Shown here: positions 17,511 through 26,549 of the stretch, one piece after another
Layout of the letters: each line of letters begins with the position of its first letter
Numbering within the stretch: position 1 is the first letter of the stretch
Assembly: GCF_003993795.1 (NCBI RefSeq)
Contig: NZ_RWKV01000008.1
Coordinates: 1 to 64,000, forward strand
From: Aquabacter cavernae
GTDB taxonomy: Bacteria; Pseudomonadota; Alphaproteobacteria; Rhizobiales; Xanthobacteraceae
DNA: 64,000 nt
Reading direction: 5' to 3'
Notes under the pieces: generated by a model
What the model was told of the DNA's origin: nothing
The model's database searches: none
Seen by the model: only the letters and a program-made list of their open reading frames with translations
Program-made: the position numbers and the translations under genes

Positions 17511-17981
17511 ATGTCATTGCGTTTTGGGTTTGGTTTCCTCGCGCTCGTCGGGCTTTGCCTCGGCCTGTTCGCCGCGCCGGCTTCCGCCGAGACAGCGCCC
17601 ACGGGCAGCTACATGCAGAGCTGCCAGAACATCCAGATGACGGCCGGCTGGCTGAAGGCCAGTTGCCGGGACAATAGCGGCCGCTGGGTGGACTCCACCA
17701 CCGTGCCGAGCTGGTGCTCCACCGGCGAGATCGTCAACGACAATGGCCGGCTCACCTGCCGGCCGCGCTCGGGGCCGCCGGCCGGAACCACCGGCTATTC
17801 CGGCGAGCGGATTCCGTCTGGCACCTATATGGGCACCTGCCGCAACATCTCGGTGTTCGCCGGCTGGCTGAAGGCGTCCTGCCAGGACCGCAACGGGCGC
17901 TGGACAGATTCCACCATCTCGCCCGGCTGGTGCGTCGGCCGCGACATTTCCAACCAGGACGGGCGCCTGAGCTGCCACTGA
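17511..17981 (+). CDS. Secreted two-repeat CVNH (cyanovirin-N homology) protein
   Basis: 156 residues. A signal peptide (about 1-26, ending AAPASAE) is followed by two near-identical ~50-residue repeats. Repeat 1 (about 32-82) is GSYMQSCQNI...GWLKASC...GRW.DSTT...C...GRLTC and repeat 2 (about 104-156) is GTYMGTCRNI...GWLKASC...GRWTDSTI...C...GRLSC. These are the halves of a CVNH fold, a mannose-binding lectin first seen in cyanobacteria. Each repeat has four cysteines, fitting disulfides in an exported protein. The ATG at 17511 is chosen because CGGGGGA lies ahead of it and it starts the signal peptide. Carbohydrate binding is inferred from the fold. Divergent from rnd. Confidence 0.85.
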   Translation: MSLRFGFGFLALVGLCLGLFAAPASAETAPTGSYMQSCQNIQMTAGWLKASCRDNSGRWVDSTTVPSWCSTGEIVNDNGRLTCRPRSGPPAGTTGYSGERIPSGTYMGTCRNISVFAGWLKASCQDRNGRWTDSTISPGWCVGRDISNQDGRLSCH

Positions 17982-18007
17982 GGCACGATTGACGGCCTGA
18001 AACGAAA

Positions 18008-18035
18008 ACGGGCGCCGCTGGTCAGCGGCGCCCGT
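18008..18035. terminator. Bidirectional terminator between CVNH gene and ilvD
   Basis: A perfect 13-bp inverted repeat (ACGGGCGCCGCTG at 18008-18020 with 18023-18035) sits between two converging genes. It is preceded by A-rich sequence on the plus strand, which gives a U-rich tail for ilvD transcripts. Confidence 0.75.
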
Positions 18036-18059
18036 TCCACATTCAGATGGCTGTGGCGC

Positions 18060-19913
18060 TCAGCGCCGCAGGCTGTTCACGTCGCGCACCGCGCCGCGCG
18101 AGGCGGAGGTGGTGAGGGCGGCATAGGCCTGGAGGGCCTGGGAGACCACGCGCTTGCGGTTCTCCGGCTTCCAGGCGGCATCGCCCTTGGCCTCCATGGC
18201 AGCACGGCGGCGCGCCATCTCTTCGTCGGAAACGATGAAGTTGATGGAGCGGTTGGGGATGTCGATCTCGATGGTGTCGCCTTCCTCAACGAGGCCGATG
18301 GCCCCACCCTCGGCGGCTTCCGGCGAGCAATGGCCGATGGAGAGGCCCGAGGAGCCGCCTGAGAAGCGCCCGTCCGTCACCAGCGCGCACGCCTTTCCGA
18401 GGCCCTTCGACTTCAGATAGGAGGTCGGATAGAGCATTTCCTGCATGCCGGGGCCGCCGCGCGGACCCTCATAGCGGATCAGCACGATATCGCCGGGCAC
18501 GATCTTGCCGGTGGAGAGGATGGCCTCCACCGCCGCGTCCTGGCTCTCGAACACCCGCGCGCGACCGGTGAAGGTGAGGATGGAGGCATCCACGCCCGCC
18601 GTCTTCACGATGCAGCCGTCCTCGGCGATGTTGCCGAACAGCACCGCGAGACCGCCGTCCTTGGAATAAGCGTGCTCCACGCTGCGGATCACGCCCTTTT
18701 CGCGGTCGGTGTCCAGGTCGTCCCAGCGGCGCGACTGGCTGAAGGCCACCTGGGTGGGAACGCCACCGGGCGCGGCGCGGAAGAAGGTCTGCACCGTGTC
18801 GCTCTTGGTGCGCATCACGTCCCAGCGGTCCAGCGCCTCGGCCATGGTGGCCGAATGGACGGTGGGCTGGTCGGTGTGGATGTGGCCGCCCCGGTCCAGT
18901 TCGCCCAGGATGGCCATGATGCCGCCCGCGCGGTGGACATCCTCCATGTGGATGTTGGCCACAGCGGGCGCCACCTTGCAGAGCACCGGCACCTGGCGGG
19001 AGAGCCGGTCGATGTCCGCCATGGTGAAGGGCACTTCGCCCTCATTGGCGGCGGCCAGCAGGTGCAGCACCGTGTTGGTGGAGCCGCCCATGGAGATGTC
19101 CAGCGTCATGGCGTTCTCGAACGCCTTGAAGGTGGCGATGGAGCGCGGCAGCACGCGCGCGTCGTCCTGCTCGTAATAGCGGCGGGCGAGGTCCACCACG
19201 AGGTGGCCCGCTTCCACGAACAGGCGCTCGCGATCGGCATGGGTGGCCAGAACCGAGCCGTTGCCGGGCAAAGCGAGGCCGAGCGCCTCGGTGAGGCAAT
19301 TCATGGAATTGGCGGTGAACATGCCCGAGCAGGAGCCGCAGGTGGGGCACGCGGAGCGCTCCATCACCTTCACGTCCTCGTCGGAGACGCGATCGTCAGC
19401 CGCCGCGATCATGGCGTCGATCAGGTCCACCTTCTTCTCGCCGGTGGAAAGCAAGACCTTGCCCGCCTCCATGGGCCCGCCCGAGACGAAGACGGCCGGG
19501 ATGTTGAGGCGCATGGCGGCCATCAGCATGCCGGGGGTGATCTTGTCGCAATTGGAGATGCAGACCATGGCGTCCGCGCAATGGGCGTTCACCATATACT
19601 CGACGCTGTCCGCGATGATCTCGCGGGAGGGCAGCGAATAGAGCATGCCGTCATGGCCCATGGCGATGCCGTCATCCACCGCGATGGTGTTGAACTCTTT
19701 GGCGACGCCGCCCGCCTTCTCGATCTCGCGGGCCACGAGCTGGCCGAGATCCTTCAGGTGCACATGGCCGGGCACGAACTGGGTGAAGGAATTGACGACC
19801 GCGATGATGGGCTTGCCGAAATCGGCGTCCTTCATGCCGGTGGCGCGCCAGAGCCCCCGCGCGCCCGCCATATTGCGGCCGTGGGTGGAGGTGCGCGAAC
19901 GGTACTGGGGCAT
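18060..19913 (-). CDS. ilvD: Dihydroxy-acid dehydratase
   Basis: 617 residues of the IlvD/Edd family. It starts [21 protein letters not shown]; Fe-S cluster cysteines are visible in [12 protein letters not shown] and [19 protein letters not shown]; the C-terminal [13 protein letters not shown] motif is intact. It dehydrates dihydroxy acids in valine, isoleucine, leucine and pantothenate biosynthesis. The start at 19913 is preferred to one 48 bases upstream because an AGAGGAC ribosome site lies just ahead of it. Confidence 0.97.
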   Translation of the reverse strand: MPQYRSRTSTHGRNMAGARGLWRATGMKDADFGKPIIAVVNSFTQFVPGHVHLKDLGQLVAREIEKAGGVAKEFNTIAVDDGIAMGHDGMLYSLPSREIIADSVEYMVNAHCADAMVCISNCDKITPGMLMAAMRLNIPAVFVSGGPMEAGKVLLSTGEKKVDLIDAMIAAADDRVSDEDVKVMERSACPTCGSCSGMFTANSMNCLTEALGLALPGNGSVLATHADRERLFVEAGHLVVDLARRYYEQDDARVLPRSIATFKAFENAMTLDISMGGSTNTVLHLLAAANEGEVPFTMADIDRLSRQVPVLCKVAPAVANIHMEDVHRAGGIMAILGELDRGGHIHTDQPTVHSATMAEALDRWDVMRTKSDTVQTFFRAAPGGVPTQVAFSQSRRWDDLDTDREKGVIRSVEHAYSKDGGLAVLFGNIAEDGCIVKTAGVDASILTFTGRARVFESQDAAVEAILSTGKIVPGDIVLIRYEGPRGGPGMQEMLYPTSYLKSKGLGKACALVTDGRFSGGSSGLSIGHCSPEAAEGGAIGLVEEGDTIEIDIPNRSINFIVSDEEMARRRAAMEAKGDAAWKPENRKRVVSQALQAYAALTTSASRGAVRDVNSLRR

Positions 19914-20079
19914 GTCCTCTTGCCTTTTGTTGTGCAGGCCGGAGGCCTTACGCAATTTCATTGTCGCAGCCTTCTTAGAGCGAATTCAGGCAAAGCGAAA
20001 TCACTTCGCCGCAGGGGCAGGGCGGCCGCCCATGCGTGGGAAGCATTCCGGCGGCATGACAGGGAGGGAAGGAGTAGTG

Positions 20080-20120
20080 GTTGACTAGGAAATCAAAATC
20101 AGTAGTTTCCTTGTCAACTA
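20080..20120. promoter_or_regulatory. Inverted-repeat operator, probably for the MarR regulator
   Basis: GTTGACTAGGAAA (20080-20092) and its inverted partner (20106-20118) match at 12 of 13 positions. The right half alone reads TAGTTTCCTTGTCAACTA (20103-20120), with TAGTT/AACTA ends typical of MarR half sites. It ends 16 bases before the marR start and lies between ilvD and marR, so it could control both. The assignment is inferred. Confidence 0.65.
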
Positions 20121-20136
20121 ATGAGGCTTTCCGCTC

Positions 20137-20592
20137 ATGATGCCCGAGCCGTCCGATCTTGATGCGCATCTCGGTTTCTGGCTGCGCACGGTCTCCAACC
20201 ATGTCTCCCACGCCTTCGCGGGAAAGCTCGCGACGCGGGGCGTGACGGTGGCCGAATGGGTGGTGCTGCGTCGCCTCTATGGCCGCGAGCCCGCGCCGCC
20301 GAGCGTGTTGGCGGACGAGATCGGCATGACGCGCGGCGCCATCACCAAGCTCGCCGACCGCCTGATCGCCAAGGCTCTCGTGACCCGCGCCGCGGACCCG
20401 CGCGATGGTCGCGCCCAGACCCTTGCGCTGACCGGAACTGGCCGCGCCCTCGTGCCCGAGCTGGCGGCGCTGGCGGATCGCAATGACGCGGAAGTCTTCG
20501 GCCACCTGTCCGCGATGGAGCGGGACAGCCTGCTGGCGATGTTGAAGCGGCTCGTGGAGCGCGGGCGCATCACGACCATGCCGCTGGAATGA
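20137..20592 (+). CDS. MarR-family transcriptional regulator
   Basis: 151 residues. The winged helix-turn-helix is clear: SVLADEIGMTRGAITKLADRLIAKALVTRAADPRDGRAQTLALTGTGRALV, flanked by the dimerisation helices. The genes downstream (DUF1398, glyoxalase-fold dioxygenase, carboxylesterase, OsmC peroxidase) resemble targets of Bacillus MhqR, a MarR repressor released by quinones and other electrophiles. It has no cysteine, so sensing would be by ligand binding rather than thiol oxidation. An inverted repeat directly upstream suggests autorepression. Confidence 0.88.
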   Translation: MMPEPSDLDAHLGFWLRTVSNHVSHAFAGKLATRGVTVAEWVVLRRLYGREPAPPSVLADEIGMTRGAITKLADRLIAKALVTRAADPRDGRAQTLALTGTGRALVPELAALADRNDAEVFGHLSAMERDSLLAMLKRLVERGRITTMPLE

Positions 20593-20618
20593 CCTGCCCT
20601 CTATCCCGGAGATCGAAC

Positions 20619-21029
20619 ATGGAAGATCCCAAGACCTCTTTGACCTCCATTGCCAAGGCGTGCCTGGACGGCGCGGAGGCGGGGAGCATGACCTTTCCGG
20701 ATATCGTCCGGACCTTGATGGCGGCGGGCTTCGAGAGCTACGCCATCGATTTCCGCCGTGCCCGTGCGCTCTATTACACGGCAGAGGGGGATTGGCTGGA
20801 GCTTCAGATCCATCAGGTGGACGGCCCGGTGGCCGCCGTCTTCGATGTGCCACGCATCCGGGACGCCATCCGGCAAGCCCAGCAGCTTGCACCCGGCTAC
20901 AGCTACAAGGGCTTCTGCCGGACCGTGGTGGACGCCGGATGCTGCGGCTACGTGGTGTCGTTCCTGGGGCGCCGCGCGGTGTACGCGGGCCGCACCGGCG
21001 AAACCCATGTGGAGCATTTTCCGGACTAG
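20619..21029 (+). CDS. DUF1398-family protein
   Basis: 136 residues matching the small cytosolic DUF1398 family (an envelope/phage-related protein group of unknown biochemistry). Features include AGFESYAIDFRRARALYYTAEGDWLEL and a C-terminal CGYVVSFLGRRAVYAGRTGETHVEHFP. The paired cysteines DAGCCGY are notable. GGAG precedes the ATG. It lies 26 bases after marR and is probably cotranscribed, so electrophile stress may induce it. No function can be assigned. Confidence 0.75.
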   Translation: MEDPKTSLTSIAKACLDGAEAGSMTFPDIVRTLMAAGFESYAIDFRRARALYYTAEGDWLELQIHQVDGPVAAVFDVPRIRDAIRQAQQLAPGYSYKGFCRTVVDAGCCGYVVSFLGRRAVYAGRTGETHVEHFPD

Positions 21030-21103
21030 CGTGGCGGTGGTCCGGGCGAAGGGTGGCCTGCTGTGCCGCTCCGGAAACGGCATGGTGCAGGCGCCTTTTT
21101 ACC

Positions 21104-21117
21104 TTGCATGAATGCAA
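21104..21117. promoter_or_regulatory. Dyad upstream of the dioxygenase gene
   Basis: TTGCAT-GA-ATGCAA, a perfect 6-2-6 inverted repeat about 75 bases before the ring-cleaving dioxygenase start, in an AT-richer leader (21092-21170). Probably a regulator site; it does not resemble the dyad before marR. Confidence 0.4.
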
Positions 21118-21192
21118 TGTTGTTTGCCTGGATGAATTGAGTTCATTGCCTTACATCAAGGGCCAGACAACGATCCCTCTTGGGAGGCTTTC

Positions 21193-22122
21193 ATGACCCG
21201 CAACGGCATCCACCACGTCACCGCCATCTCCGGCCCGGCCCGGCGCAACCTTGCCTTCCATGAGGGCGTGCTCGGTCTGAGCCTCGTGAAGAAGACGGTG
21301 AATTTCGACGATCCCGGCACCTACCACTTCTATTATGGCGATGCGGCCGGTTCCCCCGGTACCATCCTCACCTTCTTCCCCTGGGAGCATGTGGCGCCCG
21401 GCCGGCTCGGGGTGGGCGAGACGCAGGAGACCGCGTTCCGCGTGCCGCTCGGCTCCATCGGCTATTGGACCCATCGCTTCGTGGAGGCGGGGGTGAAGCA
21501 CGGGACGCCGATCCAGACCTTCGGCGAAACCGTGCTGCCCTTCACCGACCCCGACGGCATGCACCTCGCCCTCGTGGGCGTGGCGGGTGCCGAGGCCGAG
21601 CCCGGCCACGGTGTCGGCACCATCCCGGCGGAGCACGCCATCCGGGGCTTCCACGGTGTGACGCTGCTCGTGAAGGAGGCGGCGCCCACGGGCGCCATCC
21701 TGACCGACGTGTTCGGCTTTGCGCAGACCGCGCAGGACGGCGTCCTGACCCGCTATTCCACGGGCACCGCCATGGGCGGGATCGTGACCCTGCGGGCGGC
21801 GGGCGATTTCCTGCGGGGCCGCCAGGGCGGGGGTAGCGTGCACCATGTGGCCTTCCGCGCCGCCGATGACGCGGCGGAGGCGGCCATGGTGCAGCGTCTC
21901 GCGGAGAACCATTCCATCCGCACCACGGAGCAGAAGGACCGCAACTATTTCCGCTCGGTCTATTTCCGCGAGCCGGGCGGAGTGCTGTTCGAGATCGCCA
22001 CCGACATTCCGGGCTTCGCCGTGGACGAGCCCGCCGATGCCCTCGGCCGCGTGCTGAAGCTGCCCGCCTTCCTGGAGGGCCGCCGCACCGAGATCGAGGG
22101 CATCCTCCCGGCGCTCAGCTGA
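21193..22122 (+). CDS. Ring-cleaving dioxygenase, VOC/glyoxalase superfamily (MhqO/PcpA-like)
   Basis: 309 residues with two vicinal-oxygen-chelate modules. Module 1 starts GIHHVTAISGPARRNLAFHEGVLGL; module 2 starts IRGFHGVTLLVKEAA and ends with the metal-ligand region GGSVHHVAFRA...YFREPGGVLFEIATD. Histidines 7-8 and 223-224 and the glutamate of FEIATD are the likely Fe(II) ligands. Family members such as MhqO and PcpA open hydroquinone rings or detoxify quinones. GGGAGG precedes the start. A carboxylesterase follows 25 bases later, as in mhq operons. Confidence 0.85.
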   Translation: MTRNGIHHVTAISGPARRNLAFHEGVLGLSLVKKTVNFDDPGTYHFYYGDAAGSPGTILTFFPWEHVAPGRLGVGETQETAFRVPLGSIGYWTHRFVEAGVKHGTPIQTFGETVLPFTDPDGMHLALVGVAGAEAEPGHGVGTIPAEHAIRGFHGVTLLVKEAAPTGAILTDVFGFAQTAQDGVLTRYSTGTAMGGIVTLRAAGDFLRGRQGGGSVHHVAFRAADDAAEAAMVQRLAENHSIRTTEQKDRNYFRSVYFREPGGVLFEIATDIPGFAVDEPADALGRVLKLPAFLEGRRTEIEGILPALS

Positions 22123-22147
22123 GCGCCGGACACGAAGGAGACGAGCC

Positions 22148-22783
22148 ATGACACTCACCAAGGATGTGGGCTTCGTGCATCGCTACGAGCCCGCCACGCA
22201 GGAGGGGCACACGCCCCTGCTGCTCCTGCATGGGACCGGCGGCGACGAGAACGACCTGCTGCCGCTGGGCCGCATGCTCTCGCCCGGCGCCGCTCTGCTC
22301 TCGCCGCGCGGCCGGGTGCTGGAGCACGGCATGCCGCGCTTCTTCCGCCGCCTGTCGGAAGGCGTATTCGACCATGACGATGTGCGCCGCGAGGCGGACG
22401 CGCTGGCCGATTTCGTGATGGCCGCCCGCGAGGGCTGCGGCATGCCCGCGCCCATCGCGGTGGGCTTCTCCAACGGCGCCAATATCGCGGCGGCCGTGCT
22501 TTACCGTCGTCCGGAGGCGCTGGCGGGCGCGGTGCTCATGCGCGCCATGGTCCCGCTGGAGGAGGCGCCCGCGCATCCGCTCGGCGGGAAGCCGGTTCTC
22601 ATCCTCTCCGGCAATGCCGACACGCTCATGGGCCAGGACAATCCCGCCCGCCTCGCCGCCGTCCTTTCGGCGGCGGGCGCGGAGGTGGAGCACCGCATCC
22701 TGCGGGCGGGCCACGGCCTGACCCAGACGGACGTGTCCATCGCCGCGGCCTGGCTTGCGGGAACTCGGCTTGCGGGAAAATAA
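22148..22783 (+). CDS. Alpha/beta-hydrolase, phospholipase/carboxylesterase family (MhqD-like)
   Basis: 211 residues. The oxyanion segment LLLLHGTGGDENDL, nucleophile elbow GFSNGAN and catalytic histidine in RAGHGL are visible; the acid lies in the SGNADTLM segment. A strong GAAGGAGA ribosome site precedes the ATG. It pairs with the upstream ring-cleaving dioxygenase, the same partnership as MhqO/MhqD in quinone resistance. Substrate is unknown; the ends are of normal length. Confidence 0.85.
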   Translation: MTLTKDVGFVHRYEPATQEGHTPLLLLHGTGGDENDLLPLGRMLSPGAALLSPRGRVLEHGMPRFFRRLSEGVFDHDDVRREADALADFVMAAREGCGMPAPIAVGFSNGANIAAAVLYRRPEALAGAVLMRAMVPLEEAPAHPLGGKPVLILSGNADTLMGQDNPARLAAVLSAAGAEVEHRILRAGHGLTQTDVSIAAAWLAGTRLAGK

Positions 22784-22838
22784 GCCCGCAAGCCTGTCGC
22801 ACAGGGGTGGCGGACCTGAAATAGTCTGGCGGGGTTGA

Positions 22839-22864
22839 CCCCGGTGCCGGTGGCGGCACCGGGG
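22839..22864 (+). terminator. Hairpin after the carboxylesterase gene
   Basis: CCCCGGTGCC (22839-22848) pairs with 22855-22864 around a six-base loop. There is no T-run, so it is a weak terminator candidate or a processing/attenuation structure before the OsmC gene. Confidence 0.35.
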
Positions 22865-22925
22865 CGGCCAACCTGCGCAGGCCCGGCGCCGCGCGGCTTT
22901 CTTCACCGAGGATAAGGAACACGCC

Positions 22926-23348
22926 ATGTCCACTTACGGCTCCGCGGTCTGGTCCGGCGGCATCAAGGACGGCAAGGGCGCCATCTCCACCAAGAGCGGC
23001 GCGCTCGACGCCTATCCCTACGGCTTCGCCAGCCGCTTCGAGGGCAAGCCGGGCACCAACCCGGAAGAACTCATCGGCGCGGCCCATGCGGGCTGCTTCA
23101 CCATGGCGCTCTCGCTGATCCTGGGCGAGGCGGGCCTCACCGCCGAGCACATGGAGACCAAGGCCGACGTCACCCTCGTGAAGCAGCCGGACGGCTTCGC
23201 CATCACGGCTGTGGCCCTCACGCTGCGCGCCACCATTCCCGGTGCGGATGACGCCACCTTCCAGGACCTTGCCGCCAAGGCCAAGGCGGGCTGCCCCGTC
23301 TCCAAGCTCCTGAAGGCGGACATCACCCTCGACGCCGCGCTGGTCTGA
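22926..23348 (+). CDS. osmC: OsmC-family peroxiredoxin
   Basis: 140 residues with the full OsmC active site: peroxidatic Cys57 in GAAHAGCFTMALS and resolving Cys123 in AGCPVSKLL. OsmC enzymes reduce organic hydroperoxides in the cytoplasm with lipoylated proteins as donors. AGGATAAGGA precedes the ATG. It follows the mhq-like genes on the same strand, and its separate hairpin-bearing leader suggests partly independent expression. It differs from the one-cysteine relative at 2183-2749. Confidence 0.92.
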   Translation: MSTYGSAVWSGGIKDGKGAISTKSGALDAYPYGFASRFEGKPGTNPEELIGAAHAGCFTMALSLILGEAGLTAEHMETKADVTLVKQPDGFAITAVALTLRATIPGADDATFQDLAAKAKAGCPVSKLLKADITLDAALV

Positions 23349-23503
23349 TTACGCGGTGGCCCGGTCCCGGCCGGGCCGCCCAAACCTCTTCACGCACCGC
23401 CGGGCGGTCTCTCCCATCGCGGGCCGGCCATCCGGTCGGTGCTGTTTCGCCCCGGAATGGCTTGTGCCATGGTGCCGTCACAGACGGTGGGTGCGGGGGC
23501 TTC

Positions 23504-24724
23504 ATGGTGGCGATGACGGATGCGCAGGCTGTTCCTGCGCCGCGCGGGCTTGTCCCGCTTCTGCTCACCATCGTTCCGTTCAGCCAGATCCCGCTCGACG
23601 CCTATACGCCCGCCTTGCCGGAGATGGTGCGTTCTCTCCAGGCGGACCCGGCAGCGGTGCAGAACACGGTCACCGCCTACATGCTGGGCATGAGCCTCGC
23701 GCTGGTGCCGGTGGGGCTCATCACGGACGCGGTGGGGCGGCGGCTCACGCTGTTTTCCGGCATGGCGCTGCTGGTGGCCATGAGCGTCGCCTGCGCGCTG
23801 GTGAGCGACGTGAACCTGTTGCTGGCGCTGCGTTTCCTCCAGGGCATGGGCGGCTGCACCTGTCTTGTCGTGTCCTATGTGATCGCGGCGGACTGCTTCC
23901 GGGGGGCGAAGCTCACCTCCGTCTCCGGCCTGCTGGGCGCCGCCTGGGGGCTGGCGCCGGTGCTGGCCCCGGCGGTGGGCGGCCTCCTGGCGGATCTCGT
24001 CTCCTGGCGCGTCATCTTCCTGCTGATCGGCGCCCTGGCGGCTGTGGTGGCCATCGTCGCCTTCCTGCTGCTGCCGGAGACCCTGCCGCCGGAGCGGCGC
24101 GCGCCCATCGACCTGCGCGCGGCAGGCGGGGTCATCGCCATGGCGCTGCGCAACCGCCTGTTCCTCTGCTTCACGCTCATCTTCGGCGCCATGGCCAGCG
24201 CGCAGCTCGTCTTCGGCGTGGTGGCCCCGTTCCTCTACCAGGAGGGGCTGGGCTTCTCGCCCAGCGGCTACGGGCTCATGGCGCTGGCGCTGGGGGGCGT
24301 GAACCTGGCGGGCGAGCTGGGCTGTTCCCACTTCGCCGGCAAGACCAGCCCGCAGCGGCTCGGCTGGACCTCTTACGTCCTGTTCGCCCTGGGGGCGGTG
24401 GTGCTGGCGGTGTCGGGCGCCGTCTCCGGCGTCGGCTTCCTGTCCATCACGGTGGGCAGCGCGCTGGTGCTGCTGGGCTGCGGCGTGCTCTGCCCCATGA
24501 TGTACGGCATGGCGCTCGGCCTGTTCGAGCGCAATCTGGGCCTGCTGGGCGGCCTCATCAGCGCCATCTGCTATCTGTGCGTCTCCGGCGCCATGGTGGT
24601 GGCGGCGGTGTTGCCGGAAAACAGTCAGGCGCCCATGGGCGCCCTCTATGTGGTGCTGGGCATCATTGCCGGCCTGCTGCTGGCCATCGCGCTCCCGAAG
24701 GCGACCGCGTTGGCCCATTCCTGA
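23504..24724 (+). CDS. MFS multidrug efflux transporter (Bcr/CflA-type DHA1)
   Basis: 406 residues, 12 predicted membrane helices. Early LDAYTPALPEM matches the Bcr/CflA entry motif; motif A is GLITDAVGRRLTL between helices 2 and 3; the motif C-like GAAWGLAPVLAPAVGGLL is in helix 5. Proton-driven export of drugs is the family role. The ATG at 23504 is used because GGGGGC precedes it; a start at 23462 adds 14 residues with no family resemblance. Converges with a metallopeptidase gene two bases away. Confidence 0.88.
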   Translation: MVAMTDAQAVPAPRGLVPLLLTIVPFSQIPLDAYTPALPEMVRSLQADPAAVQNTVTAYMLGMSLALVPVGLITDAVGRRLTLFSGMALLVAMSVACALVSDVNLLLALRFLQGMGGCTCLVVSYVIAADCFRGAKLTSVSGLLGAAWGLAPVLAPAVGGLLADLVSWRVIFLLIGALAAVVAIVAFLLLPETLPPERRAPIDLRAAGGVIAMALRNRLFLCFTLIFGAMASAQLVFGVVAPFLYQEGLGFSPSGYGLMALALGGVNLAGELGCSHFAGKTSPQRLGWTSYVLFALGAVVLAVSGAVSGVGFLSITVGSALVLLGCGVLCPMMYGMALGLFERNLGLLGGLISAICYLCVSGAMVVAAVLPENSQAPMGALYVVLGIIAGLLLAIALPKATALAHS

Positions 24725-24726
24725 GG

Positions 24727-25851
24727 TCAGGCGGCCTGCATGACGGGGCCGCACATGGTCTGCCAGCGCATGTCCCGCTCCGCCTGCTGCTCCGCGCCCG
24801 CGTGGATGAGCGAATGGATGAAGTCGAGCTTCTCCATCACCGGCTGGGAGAGGACGAAGGGATAGAGGTCGCGCTGGCCCATGGAGCGGTTCACGCTGTT
24901 GAGCGCCACGGTGAGCGGCACCCAGGCATCGATGAGTTCCTGCGCGCTGTGCGCGTTATAGGGATCGAAATCCACGGAGACGGCGAGGTCCGCTGCCTCC
25001 TTCAGGCGCGGGCGCGTGCGGATGCCGAAGGCGGCGGCGGTCTCCAGCGCATCGGTGATGTGGAAATAATGCGCCCAGGTCTCCGCGAAATCCTCCCAGG
25101 GATGGGCGGTGGCATAGGTGGAGATGAAGGCGTCCTGCCAGTCGATGGGCGCGCCTTCGGCATAGTGGCGCTGAAGCGCCTGCCCGTAATCCTGCCGCTC
25201 GTCGCCGAACACGGCCCGGCACCGCTCCAGGGTCTGCGGGTCCGAGGCCACCATGGTGTCCCAGAAATAATGCCCCAGCTCGTGCCGGAAATGGCCGATG
25301 AGGGTGCGGTAGGGCTCGTTCATGGAGGTGCGGCGGCGCTCGCGCTCGGCATCGTCCGCTTCCGAGATGTTCAGCGTGATGAGGCCGTTGTCGTGGCCGG
25401 TCATCACCGCCCCTCCACCCTGAGGGGCCTGGCTGTCGGCGAGGAAATCGAAGGCGAGGCCGTGCTCGGGATTCTCCAGCCGGTCCTGGACCGGCAGGCG
25501 CCAGCGCAGGATGGAATAGAAGACGTAGCGCTTTGCCACCTCGATGCGCCGCCAGAGGTCGAGATTTTGCGGGGCGGTGAGGTCCGGCACGGTCCGGTTG
25601 AACCGGCAGGCCGGGCAGAAGGCGTTGCCGCCTTCCGGCACCAGCCAGTTGCACACGTCATGCTCGGCATTGCTGCAGAACAGGAAATGCTGCTCGGGCC
25701 GCGCGATGCTGCGAAAGGCGGGACCATCCGGCTGCAGCGCGACCATCCGGTTTTCCGCCGGCAGATAGCCGAGGTGTGCGCCGCAGGCGAGGCAAGCCGC
25801 ATTCTCGAAATGCACGGGATTGCCGCAGGACTGGCACTCGAAAAGCCTCAT
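24727..25851 (-). CDS. Zinc-ribbon plus HExxH metallopeptidase-like protein
   Basis: 374 residues. The N-terminus holds a four-cysteine zinc ribbon (Cys6, 9, 20, 23) and a second cysteine cluster (about 59-82), followed by a large domain with HFRHELGHYFWD (His190, Glu191, His194). A further acidic and histidine-rich stretch WEDFAETWAHYFH probably supplies the third ligand. It matches the family annotated as putative zinc-binding metallopeptidases. Start at 25851 follows a GGTGGGGA ribosome site; no signal peptide, so cytoplasmic. The substrate is not known. Confidence 0.8.
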   Translation of the reverse strand: MRLFECQSCGNPVHFENAACLACGAHLGYLPAENRMVALQPDGPAFRSIARPEQHFLFCSNAEHDVCNWLVPEGGNAFCPACRFNRTVPDLTAPQNLDLWRRIEVAKRYVFYSILRWRLPVQDRLENPEHGLAFDFLADSQAPQGGGAVMTGHDNGLITLNISEADDAERERRRTSMNEPYRTLIGHFRHELGHYFWDTMVASDPQTLERCRAVFGDERQDYGQALQRHYAEGAPIDWQDAFISTYATAHPWEDFAETWAHYFHITDALETAAAFGIRTRPRLKEAADLAVSVDFDPYNAHSAQELIDAWVPLTVALNSVNRSMGQRDLYPFVLSQPVMEKLDFIHSLIHAGAEQQAERDMRWQTMCGPVMQAA

Positions 25852-25942
25852 GGGGTTCCCCACCAAAAAAGAGTGACGCTCTAACGGTGGAGCGCCCACA
25901 AAGTTCCCGGAATGCGAGAGGCCCTGCGGTGCGCCGCGCGAA

Positions 25943-26413
25943 TCAGAGCGCCTTTGCCGCCTCCAGAACCTCTTCCGCATGGCCGGTGACCTTCACCTTC
26001 GGCCAGGTCCGGGCCACTTTTCCGGTGCCGTCGATGAGCAGGGTGGCGCGCTCTATCCCCATATATTTTCGCCCGTACATGCTCTTCTCGCCCCACACGC
26101 CATAGGCTTCCAGCATGGCCTTGGTCTCGTCGGAGGCGAGGGGAAAGTCGAGGTCGTATTTGGCCTTGAACTTGTCTTGCGCCCGCACCGGGTCGGCCGA
26201 AACGCCGAGGATCGCCGTATTGGCGGCCTCGAATTCCCCGCGCAGTGCGTTGAAGGCCATGGCTTCCTTGGTGCAGCCGGGCGTGTCCGCCTTCGGATAG
26301 AAGTAGAGAACCAGCTTCCGGCCCGCATAGTCCTTCAACGACACTGTGCCGCCGCCATCGCGCGGCAGGGAGAAGTCCGGGGCCTGCGCACCTTCGGAGG
26401 GAAAAACCGGCAT
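25943..26413 (-). CDS. bcp: Thioredoxin-dependent thiol peroxidase (BCP/PrxQ)
   Basis: 156-residue peroxiredoxin. The peroxidatic cysteine is in YPKADTPGCTKEAMAF. The resolving cysteine usual five residues later is absent, so it is an atypical or 1-Cys BCP. The start at 26413 has an AAAGGAAGG ribosome site and gives the family's MPVFPSEGAQAPDFSL beginning. It reduces peroxides with thioredoxin in the cytoplasm. Divergent from the AsmA-like gene. Confidence 0.92.
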   Translation of the reverse strand: MPVFPSEGAQAPDFSLPRDGGGTVSLKDYAGRKLVLYFYPKADTPGCTKEAMAFNALRGEFEAANTAILGVSADPVRAQDKFKAKYDLDFPLASDETKAMLEAYGVWGEKSMYGRKYMGIERATLLIDGTGKVARTWPKVKVTGHAEEVLEAAKAL

Positions 26414-26549
26414 CTGCCTTCCTTTCGACGTGACTGCGTCATACCGGCTGGGCTGAATGCCCTTGCCTGACAGCGGGGATGGTACATTCTGCACCGCTCA
26501 AAAAACCCGGCGCGGGGGCGCCTCGGCGGGGCCAGAGGATCGGGTGAGG

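Noticed and set aside
24727-25851. Metallopeptidase as a secreted protease
   Set aside because: No signal peptide or membrane segment; the N-terminus is a zinc ribbon, so cytoplasmic location is likelier.
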